Source: Sphaerotilus natans
GTDB taxonomy: Bacteria; Pseudomonadota; Gammaproteobacteria; Burkholderiales; Burkholderiaceae_C
NCBI RefSeq assembly: GCF_900156335.1
Contig: NZ_FTMZ01000002.1
Location: 248,001 to 312,000, forward strand
Direction: 5' to 3'
Length of the DNA: 64,000 bases
Positions 27,854-34,582 of this stretch are shown in pieces. Within the stretch, counting starts at the first letter, position 1, and each line of letters starts with the position of its first letter. The notes below the pieces were generated by a model. The model did no database searches and was not told the origin of the DNA. It saw only the letters and a list, made by a program, of their open reading frames with translations. The position numbers and the translations under genes are program-made.

Positions 27854-29827
27854 TCACGCCGGCACGCCGACCAGCACCGACAGCGCCGTCATGAAGCGCT
27901 CCAGGCGCGCACCGCCGAGGAAGGCCTCGGCCTGGGCGCCGTCGATCAGCCCGACAAAATGCTCGCGCGAGGCCTCGTCGTCCTGCGCCCGGACCAGGCG
28001 CTCCTCCAGCGTGTCGCTGGCCACCAGATGGCAGACCGGCACCTGGCGGACCCGGTCGGCACGGTGCACGCGGCTGAAACGCTGCGCCAGCAGCGCCGGA
28101 TTCCAGGGCCGGTCCAGATGCAGGATCGCGGTGGCGGCATGGCGCAGGCCGAGCTGGCCGCCGGGGCTGTCGTCGCAGCACAGCAGCACCCGCTGCTGCG
28201 GATCCTGCTGGAAGGCGCTGACCAGCGCACGGCGCGCCTCGCCGCCGACATCGACCGGCAGGGCCAGGTGCGCGATGCCACGCTCGGTCAGCGCCGCCGA
28301 CAGCGCCTCCAGGCTGTCGACCCACTGGCTGAAGACCACCACGCGCATGTCCGGCTCGGCCAGCAGCGTCTCGAGGCCCTCGATCGTGGTGCCGATCTTG
28401 CCGGCATTGCAGCCCAGGCGCAGCGCATGCAGCGTCGAGAGCAGGCGGCGCTGGTCGGCATCGGACAGATAGCGGCTGCGCTGCCAGCGCTGCACCGCAC
28501 GGACGATCTGCGCCAGGCGGGCGTCATGCAGCGGCCGCTCGGCCGCATCGAGCTCGACCGGGCAGATCGCCTCGACCGTCTCGGGCAGCTGGCGCAGCAC
28601 CAGGGTCTTGGTGCGGCGCAGCAGCCACGGACCCAGCGCCTCGAGGCGCTCGGCCACCGGCGCCTCGGCCAGAGCCTCGAGGCGGCCGATCGCGCCCAGG
28701 CACGACGCGTCGACCCATTCCAGCATCGCGCGCAGCGCACGCGGACGCACCTCGACCGGCGTGCGGGCCACGGACAGCGCAAACGGGCCGTCCAGAGTCG
28801 CCAGCGCCGCCGCGAAGTCGGTGTCCAGCCAGGGGCTGAGATTGGCGTCGTCGCTCTCGTCGACGACCACGCTGTCGGGCGCGAAGGCCTGGAGCGCGGC
28901 CAGCGTGTCGGCCTGCACCGCCAGCGCGGCCTCGGCCAGCAGCAGCAGCGGTGCCTGCGGCGAGGCCTCGGCCTGCGCCGCCGCGGTGATGTCCGTCACC
29001 GAGCCCGCCTGCAGCGCGCTCAGGCCGGTCAGGGCCTGCCACTGCTCGGCCCAGTGCGCCAGGCGCTCGGCCGGGGCCAGCACCAGCGCGCGCTCGGCGC
29101 CGAACTGGGCCGCCAGCAGGCGCAGCGCGGCCACCGCCTGCACCGTGCGTCCCAGGCCGGCGTCATCGGCCAGCACGCTGCGGCCCGCGCAGGCGGCGTA
29201 GAGCGCGCCCTCACCTTGGTAAGTGCGCAGCGGCAGCGTGACCAGCGCGGTCAGCAGCGGGCTGGCGGGGCCTTCCGGCATGCGGGTCTCGAGCAGATGG
29301 ACGCGCTCGCGCATGTCGCGCGCCGGGGCCAGCCACAGCCAGACCGCCTCGTCGACACGCAGCGCATGGCGGCGCTCGCGGGCGATGCGCACCATCTCCA
29401 GCAGCGCCAGGTCATTGACCAGCGGAGCGGCAGCCGTGGGCTGATCCAGCTGCGCGGCCAGCGCCAGCAGCTCGGCCGGGCAGTCGCGGCCCGGGGTCCA
29501 GGCCAGACGACGCACCGGGCCCAGCGCCTCGAGCGCGACCTGGCTGAAAGGCGGCGCCAGCGGCTGAGGCTCCGGCTCCGGCTCGGGCTGAGGCTCAGGT
29601 TCTGGCGCCAGCTCGGGCTGCGGCATCGGATCGCCGAGGTTATCCACAGCTTGTCCACAGGCGTTATCCACAGCCTGCGTCAGTGCATCGGGACCTTCAT
29701 CTGCAGTTGCGGTCGTGCCCACGTCCACGGGGGTGTCCACCGCCACGACCTCGGCCGGTTCGGCCACCGGTTCGGCGACAGGCTCGACGATGGCTTCAGC
29801 AGCGGGCTCGGCAGCCACTTCGACCAC
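27854..29827 (-). CDS. SNF2-like helicase-fold protein (main part; 5' end frameshifted)
   Basis: A 657-residue frame with an acidic Pro/Glu-rich N-terminus (1-95) followed by a SWI2/SNF2-type ATPase fold. Motif I is LADDAGLGRTVQA, where the usual Walker A Lys is Arg (R227); motif II is VVVDESDD instead of DEAH; the second lobe keeps RVVVFSQW and QRFSRVHRADRVRQ (motif VI). ATP use is therefore doubtful. The GTG at 29827 is only where this frame opens; the real start is probably at 30399 in another frame (next entry). Three DnaA boxes lie in the linker codons at 29640-29672. Confidence 0.7.
   Translation of the reverse strand: MVEVAAEPAAEAIVEPVAEPVAEPAEVVAVDTPVDVGTTATADEGPDALTQAVDNACGQAVDNLGDPMPQPELAPEPEPQPEPEPEPQPLAPPFSQVALEALGPVRRLAWTPGRDCPAELLALAAQLDQPTAAAPLVNDLALLEMVRIARERRHALRVDEAVWLWLAPARDMRERVHLLETRMPEGPASPLLTALVTLPLRTYQGEGALYAACAGRSVLADDAGLGRTVQAVAALRLLAAQFGAERALVLAPAERLAHWAEQWQALTGLSALQAGSVTDITAAAQAEASPQAPLLLLAEAALAVQADTLAALQAFAPDSVVVDESDDANLSPWLDTDFAAALATLDGPFALSVARTPVEVRPRALRAMLEWVDASCLGAIGRLEALAEAPVAERLEALGPWLLRRTKTLVLRQLPETVEAICPVELDAAERPLHDARLAQIVRAVQRWQRSRYLSDADQRRLLSTLHALRLGCNAGKIGTTIEGLETLLAEPDMRVVVFSQWVDSLEALSAALTERGIAHLALPVDVGGEARRALVSAFQQDPQQRVLLCCDDSPGGQLGLRHAATAILHLDRPWNPALLAQRFSRVHRADRVRQVPVCHLVASDTLEERLVRAQDDEASREHFVGLIDGAQAEAFLGGARLERFMTALSVLVGVPA
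29640..29672 (+). repeat. Cluster of three DnaA boxes
   Basis: TTATCCACA (29640-29648), TTGTCCACA (29651-29659) and TTATCCACA (29664-29672), all in one direction. The first and third are perfect consensus DnaA boxes. They lie inside coding sequence for a low-complexity linker (QAVDN-ACG-QAVDN). Confidence 0.7.
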
Positions 29828-30399
29828 AGCCTCGGGCGTGGGCGCGGCGCGGCGCGGCGACGCGGGGCGCGCTTGCGGGGCGTCTTCGCGGCCGGCTCCG
29901 GTGCGGCCTCGACCACAGCCGTCGTTTCGGCGGGCGCGGAAATCGGCTCGGGCACCGGCTCAGCGATCGGCTCGGGGGTTGCGGCGGGCGTCACCTCGGC
30001 CTTGGCCGCGGTCTTGCGGGCGCGCGGCGCAGCACGCTTGCGGGCCGCCTTGGCCGCAGGGACCGGTTCGGCCTGCGGTGCGGGCTCGGGCTCGGGCGCG
30101 ACCTCGGCCGCGGGGGCATCAGGGGCGACGACCGGGGCTTCGGTCGGCGCGATCACCGCCGGCTCGGACGCGGCGGTCTTGCGGCGCGGCGCGGCGCGCT
30201 TGCGCGCCGGCTTGGCCGGGGCCGCAGCGGTCGGCTCGGCGGCGACCGCCACCGGCTCGGATGCCGTCACCGGCAGGGCCGGCGCGTCGTCGACGGGAAG
30301 CGCTGGAGTCTCCGGGATCGCCGAAGTCGCCGGATGAGAGGTGGCGCGCGCAGTGCGGGCACGGGGGGAGGAGGTCTTGCGGGATGAGGTAGACGCCAT
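29680..30399 (-). pseudogene. Lys/Ala/Pro-rich N-terminal part of the SNF2-like gene, out of frame
   Basis: From the ATG at 30399 (MASTSSRKTSS) this frame encodes histone H1-like repeats: several PARKRAAPRRKTAA-type basic blocks separated by acidic Ala/Glu/Pro stretches. Near 29838-29862 the frame should switch by -1: after RKRAPRRRAAPR it runs into an unlike Trp/Ser/Leu-rich tail, whereas the other frame continues as PTPEAVVEVAAEP. The switch sits in a GCGCC repeat, so one missing base (mutation or assembly error) is the simplest cause. The AT-hook-like repeats suggest DNA binding. Confidence 0.6.
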
Positions 30400-30601
30400 G
30401 GTGGCTGGGCCGGCAGAGCCGGCCGATCGGTGTGCGAAGTCTTTTGCGTTGGGCGGCACTGTAGCCGGTATGGCGACCCCACTCCCGATCCATCACCGCA
30501 ATCCGGCGACAAGCCCCCTCGGGAATGCGCGGGAGTGCGGGTTTTTCAGGAGCGTGCGACCGGTCAGGAACGCCGGTCCGGAACGCCTCTAGCATGCGCG
30601 C

Positions 30602-31240
30602 ATGGAACTCGATCTTCTCCTGGCGGCCGGGCCGCTGGCGGTGGCGCTGTGGCTGCGCCCGTGGCGGCTGGTCGGCCCGGCGGGGCCACCGTGGATCTGG
30701 CTGGCCTGGTGCGCGCTGATGCCGCTGCTGTGGGGCACCGACCGCTATGTCGGCATGTCGGTGGTGCAGCCGCTGTCGGGCGCGGTGATGCTGCTGATGA
30801 TGACCGGCTGGCCGCTGGCGATGCTCGCGCTGGTGCCGGTGACGCTGCTGACCTGGGCGATGGCCGGGCTGGATGCGGCCGAGGCGCTGCACCGCCTGGT
30901 CTGGCTCGGCCAGATGCCGGCGACGATCGCGCTGCTGCTGGGCGCAGCGGTGCGGCGCTGGCTGCCGAACCAGCTCTTCGTCTACATCCTCGGCCGGGGC
31001 TTCGCCGCGACCGCGCTGAGCTGCGTGCTGTCGGGCGCGCTGTCGATGGCGCTGCATGGCGCGACACCCGGCCTGGACCCGGACGAGCAGATGATCGGCC
31101 GCTGGCTGGCGGCCTGGGGCGATGCCTTCCTGGTCGGCATGCTGGTGGCGATCTTCGTCGCGTTCCGGCCGCACTGGCTGGCAACCTATTCCGACCGGCT
31201 CTACCTCCGCCCCCCCGACGACGAACCGCCCACCCGCTGA
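30602..31240 (+). CDS. CbiM-like energy-coupling factor permease (COG3235 type)
   Basis: A 212-residue inner-membrane protein with about six helices. The run VVQPLSGAVMLLMMTGWPLAMLALVPV resembles the CbiM/COG3235 group that acts as substrate-specific parts of metal or vitamin uptake systems. The metal-binding N-terminal Met-His of true CbiM is absent, and no ATPase or CbiQ-like gene is adjacent, so the transport role is unsure. TAGCAT (30590-30595) ends six bases before the ATG, a leaderless-type start. Confidence 0.6.
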   Translation: MELDLLLAAGPLAVALWLRPWRLVGPAGPPWIWLAWCALMPLLWGTDRYVGMSVVQPLSGAVMLLMMTGWPLAMLALVPVTLLTWAMAGLDAAEALHRLVWLGQMPATIALLLGAAVRRWLPNQLFVYILGRGFAATALSCVLSGALSMALHGATPGLDPDEQMIGRWLAAWGDAFLVGMLVAIFVAFRPHWLATYSDRLYLRPPDDEPPTR

Positions 31241-31278
31241 GCCCGGCCGGAAAAACGAGGGGTTTTCCCGGATCGGGC
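31241..31278 (+). terminator. Hairpin after the CbiM-like gene
   Basis: Arms GCCCGGCCGGAAAAAC (31241-31256) and GTTTTCCCGGATCGGGC (31262-31278) pair with small interruptions, starting at the base after the stop codon. It probably ends or attenuates that transcript before the gene at 31308. Confidence 0.45.
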
Positions 31279-31307
31279 CGGCGCGGCCCGCCTAAGATGC
31301 GCCGCAG

Positions 31308-32642
31308 ATGAAAGACACCGCATCCCCCTCCTCCCCCCGGGTGCTGCGCAGGCTGCTGCAAGGCCTGGGCGCGCTGCTGCTGTCGGGCCTCGTCGCCGCC
31401 CTGGTGCTGCTGGCGCTGGCCTTCCACGACCAGCCGCTGGTGCGGCGCGAGGCCGCGTCGATGTCGGCCGAGGATCTGCTGCGAGTCAAGCTGCTGCTGC
31501 GCGCGGCCGATCCGCGCCACCCCGCGCCGCAGGCGGCCGGCCGCAGTGCGGACGGCTCGGCGCTGCGGGTGCTGCGCGCCGACAGCCGCGACATCGACCT
31601 GCTGCTCAACGACGCGACGCAGCGGCTGCTGCGCCTGCCCAGCCGGCTGGTGCCCGGCACCGGCAGCGCGCGGCTGCAGGCCAGTCTGGAGATGCCGGCC
31701 AGCCCCTTCGGCCGCTGGCTCAACATCGAGGCCGACCTGCGCGAGACCGCCGGCCTGCCCGTGCTGGAGCGGCTGCATCTGGGCGGCGTGCCGGTGCCGC
31801 CGGCGCTGGCCGAGTGGCTGCTGCGCCATGAGCTGACCCGCCGTGGCCTGACGGAGCAGGCCGAGCTGCTGCTCGACATGGTGCGCCGCGTCAGCCTGCA
31901 GCCCCAGGAGGTCGAGATCGCCTATGTGTGGCGCGAGGACACGCCCGACCGCCTGCGCGCCTCGCTGGTGCCGCAGGCGCTGCAGCAGCGGCTGCAGGCG
32001 CATGTGCGCGAGCTGACGCGGCTGGCCCGCCAGGCGCCGGAGCCAGCGCCGCTGGCAACGCTGCTGCAGCCGATGCTGGGCTTCGCCGCCGGCCGCTGCG
32101 GCCTGGACTGCCCGCCGCAGGACCTGGCCGCCGAGCACCGCGCCGCGCTGGTGGTGCTGGCGCTGCATGCGGCCGGCCAGCCGCTGTCGCGCATCGTGCC
32201 GCAGGCACGCGACTGGCCGCGGCCGCCGGCGCGCACCGTCACGCTGCTGGGCCGCCCCGACTTCGCGATGCATTTCCTGGTCTCGGCGGTGCTGGCCGCC
32301 GAAGGTGGCGGGCGCCTGGCCGATGCGATCGGCATCTACAAGGAGGTGGTCGATTCGCGCGACGGCAGCGGCTTCAGCTTCAACGACATCGCCGCCGACC
32401 GCGCCGGCACCCGCTTCGGCCAGATCGCGGTGCAGGACCCCGGCCGGCTGCGCGCCGCGGCACTGCAGGACCAGGACGCCACGCTGAAGGAGGCCGACTT
32501 CATGCCGCCGGTCGACGGCCTGCCCGAGTTCATGCCCCAGGCCGAGTTCCAGGCCCGCTACGGCGGCATCGGCGCCGCGCCCTACCGGCGGATGATGGCC
32601 GAGATCGAGCAGCGGGTGATGTCGCGCCCGCTGCTGCGCTGA
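31308..32642 (+). CDS. Hypothetical protein with N-terminal membrane anchor
   Basis: A 444-residue protein with one membrane helix (about 18-40) and a large, probably periplasmic, domain. I do not recognise a family. Features: ALRVLRADSRDIDLLLNDATQRLL, an LQASLEMPASPFGRWLNIEADLRE segment, and a conserved-looking C-terminal part (HFLVSAVLAAEGGGRLADAIG, SGFSFNDIAADRAGTRFG) that looks like a folded catalytic or lipid-binding region. Normal codon use. TAAGAT (31293-31298) lies nine bases before the ATG. It may belong with the adjacent polysaccharide genes, but this is only position. Confidence 0.65.
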   Translation: MKDTASPSSPRVLRRLLQGLGALLLSGLVAALVLLALAFHDQPLVRREAASMSAEDLLRVKLLLRAADPRHPAPQAAGRSADGSALRVLRADSRDIDLLLNDATQRLLRLPSRLVPGTGSARLQASLEMPASPFGRWLNIEADLRETAGLPVLERLHLGGVPVPPALAEWLLRHELTRRGLTEQAELLLDMVRRVSLQPQEVEIAYVWREDTPDRLRASLVPQALQQRLQAHVRELTRLARQAPEPAPLATLLQPMLGFAAGRCGLDCPPQDLAAEHRAALVVLALHAAGQPLSRIVPQARDWPRPPARTVTLLGRPDFAMHFLVSAVLAAEGGGRLADAIGIYKEVVDSRDGSGFSFNDIAADRAGTRFGQIAVQDPGRLRAAALQDQDATLKEADFMPPVDGLPEFMPQAEFQARYGGIGAAPYRRMMAEIEQRVMSRPLLR

Positions 32643-32663
32643 ACCCTGAATGAAAATTTCATC

Positions 32664-33191
32664 ATGAGTTGTCCACAGCCCCGCCCCCACCTGCCCCGCG
32701 AGACGCTGGTCGAGGTCGTCCGCCACACGCCGCTGGTCTCGATCGACCTGATCTGCCGTGATCCGCAGGGCCGGGTGCTGCTGGGCTGGCGCAGCAACCG
32801 CCCGGCACAGGCGAGCTGGTTCGTGCCGGGCGGGCGCATCCTGAAGGACGAACGCATCGAGCAGGCGATCGAGCGCATCGCCGCGGCCGAGCTCGGCCTG
32901 CCGGCGGCGCTGGCCGCGCAGGCCCGCCCGCTCGGCGTCTACCAGCATCTGTACCCGGACAACTTCGCCGGCATCGAGGGCGTGACGACCCACTATGTCG
33001 TGCTCGGCTGGACGCTGGATCTGCCTGCAGGCGAGCTGCAGGCCGCCGATGCCCAGCACCGCGAGCTGCGCTGGTTCACGCCCGCCGAGCTGCGCGCCGA
33101 TCCGGCGGTGCATCCGAACACCCGGGCCTATTTCGACGCCTCGATCACCGCACCGCGCACCGCAGCCTCGGCCCCCGGGCTCGCTGCATGA
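32664..33191 (+). CDS. gmm: GDP-mannose mannosyl hydrolase (Nudix)
   Basis: A 175-residue Nudix enzyme of the Gmm/WcaH type, which hydrolyses GDP-mannose to GDP and mannose and so tunes sugar-nucleotide supply for polysaccharides. The modified Nudix box is GGRILKDERIEQAIERIAAA followed by ELG, matching the GDP-mannose subfamily, and SWFVPGGR and GVTTHYVVLGW are further signatures. It stands at the edge of the exopolysaccharide locus, which fits. A TTGTCCACA (32670-32678) overlaps its first codons. Confidence 0.82.
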   Translation: MSCPQPRPHLPRETLVEVVRHTPLVSIDLICRDPQGRVLLGWRSNRPAQASWFVPGGRILKDERIEQAIERIAAAELGLPAALAAQARPLGVYQHLYPDNFAGIEGVTTHYVVLGWTLDLPAGELQAADAQHRELRWFTPAELRADPAVHPNTRAYFDASITAPRTAASAPGLAA

Positions 33192-33343
33192 GCCTGTGCT
33201 GAAGGCAGGATGAACAGACTGTCGTTTTTTTAACATCTGCTTAATCCAGGTCACAGGAACGACAGGGTCCGTGCCTAAGATGCCACCGAATCCTCACGTC
33301 GGGCGCGGGCAGCGCGGGCCGATCTGGTGAGCCTCCGGTCATC

Positions 33344-34582
33344 ATGGATGCAAGGGACCTGATGCGCGGCAGTGTGTCGCAGACCCGGAATCACCCGATC
33401 GGCACCGGCCCGCCCCGGCGTGAGGAGGCCTCTCCCGGCCGGCCGCGTCTCGGCGCGAGATCCGGACCTGGCCTGGCCGCTGCGCTGCTGCTGTGCGCGG
33501 GCCTGCTGCCCGGCGCTGCCCACGCTGCATCGCTGCTGCAGCCCCCTCCCCCCTGTCCCGTCGCCATCCCGGCGCATCCGCCCGCCACCGCGCAGGTGTG
33601 GCGCGTCAGCGACTTTGGCGCCATTCCCGACGACGATCTGGCCGATGACGAGGCACTGCGTCGCGCGCAGGCCACGTTGCGTCCCGGCGACTGGCTGGTG
33701 TTTGAGCCCGGCCTCTACCTGCAGGCGCACAGCGTGACGATCGACCGGCCCGGCCTGACGCTGTGGGGCCCGGGCGCGACGCTGCAGGCGCTCGATCCGG
33801 CCGACCATGCGCTGCGGCTGCAGGCCGACGGCGTGCGGCTGGCCGGACTGACGCTGCGCGCGCGCACCGACCGGCGCCGCGACGCGCCGGCGCAGTCGCG
33901 GCTGGTGCTGCAGGGCGCCGGCCAGGTGGTGCAGCAGGTGCGCATCGAGGGCGCCGGCGCGGCCGGCATCCTGGTGCTCGGCGCGCGCGGCTTCCTGCTG
34001 GCCGACAACCGGATCCGCGCCACGCTGGCCGACGGCATTCATGTCAGCGGCGGCAGCCGGCAAGGCCGCATCGAGAACAACCAGGTGAACGATGCCGGCG
34101 ACGACCTGATCGCGGTGGTGTCCTACGACAGCGATCCCGCGCCGGTGCAGGACATCCTGGTGCGCGACAACCAGGTCGCGGGCGGGCGCTGGGGGCGCGG
34201 GCTGGCGGTGGTCGGCGGCGAGCGCATCACGCTGGCGAACAACCGCATCAGCGACGTGCTGCGCGCCGCCGGCATCCTGGTGGCGCAGGAGGGCCCGTGG
34301 CGCACCCGGGGCGTCGATCAGGTGCGCATCGAGCGCAACCGGCTGATGCGCATCGGCCGGCCTCAGGATGCGGCGCAGGCCGCCGGTGCGCCGACCGGCC
34401 ATGCGGCGATCGAGGTGCATCGCCACGAGACGCCGCCCGGCGCGGCCGGCATCGGCCGGCTGCACCTCGAGGACAATCGGGTCGAGGACAGCGGCGTGCC
34501 GGCGCTGCGGCTGCGCGACGGCCGCCTCGATGCCGGCGCCAGCGGCGCGCGGCTCGACTGCCCGGCCCTCAGTACGCGTTGA
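33344..34582 (+). CDS. Exported right-handed parallel beta-helix protein
   Basis: A 412-residue protein. An unusually long Arg-rich start is followed by a hydrophobic export segment (about 44-62, ending AHAASLL). The rest is a pectate-lyase-like beta-helix: VWRVSDFGAIPDDD, then repeated turns such as GFLLADNRIRATLADGIHVSG, RIENNQVNDAGDDLIAVVSY and LANNRISDVLRAAGILV. Such proteins cut or epimerise polysaccharides; in an exopolysaccharide locus it may be a lyase or a tailoring enzyme. The true start may be the ATG at 33362. The 3' end overlaps the convergent fusion gene by 14 bases. Confidence 0.72.
   Translation: MDARDLMRGSVSQTRNHPIGTGPPRREEASPGRPRLGARSGPGLAAALLLCAGLLPGAAHAASLLQPPPPCPVAIPAHPPATAQVWRVSDFGAIPDDDLADDEALRRAQATLRPGDWLVFEPGLYLQAHSVTIDRPGLTLWGPGATLQALDPADHALRLQADGVRLAGLTLRARTDRRRDAPAQSRLVLQGAGQVVQQVRIEGAGAAGILVLGARGFLLADNRIRATLADGIHVSGGSRQGRIENNQVNDAGDDLIAVVSYDSDPAPVQDILVRDNQVAGGRWGRGLAVVGGERITLANNRISDVLRAAGILVAQEGPWRTRGVDQVRIERNRLMRIGRPQDAAQAAGAPTGHAAIEVHRHETPPGAAGIGRLHLEDNRVEDSGVPALRLRDGRLDAGASGARLDCPALSTR

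Noticed and set aside
29838-29862. Programmed -1 ribosomal frameshift in the SNF2-like gene
   Set aside because: No slippery heptamer or following stem is evident; a one-base deletion in a GC repeat is simpler.
32670-32678. Single TTGTCCACA DnaA-like box at the gmm start
   Set aside because: A lone, imperfect 9-mer is expected by chance; not linked to the triple cluster.
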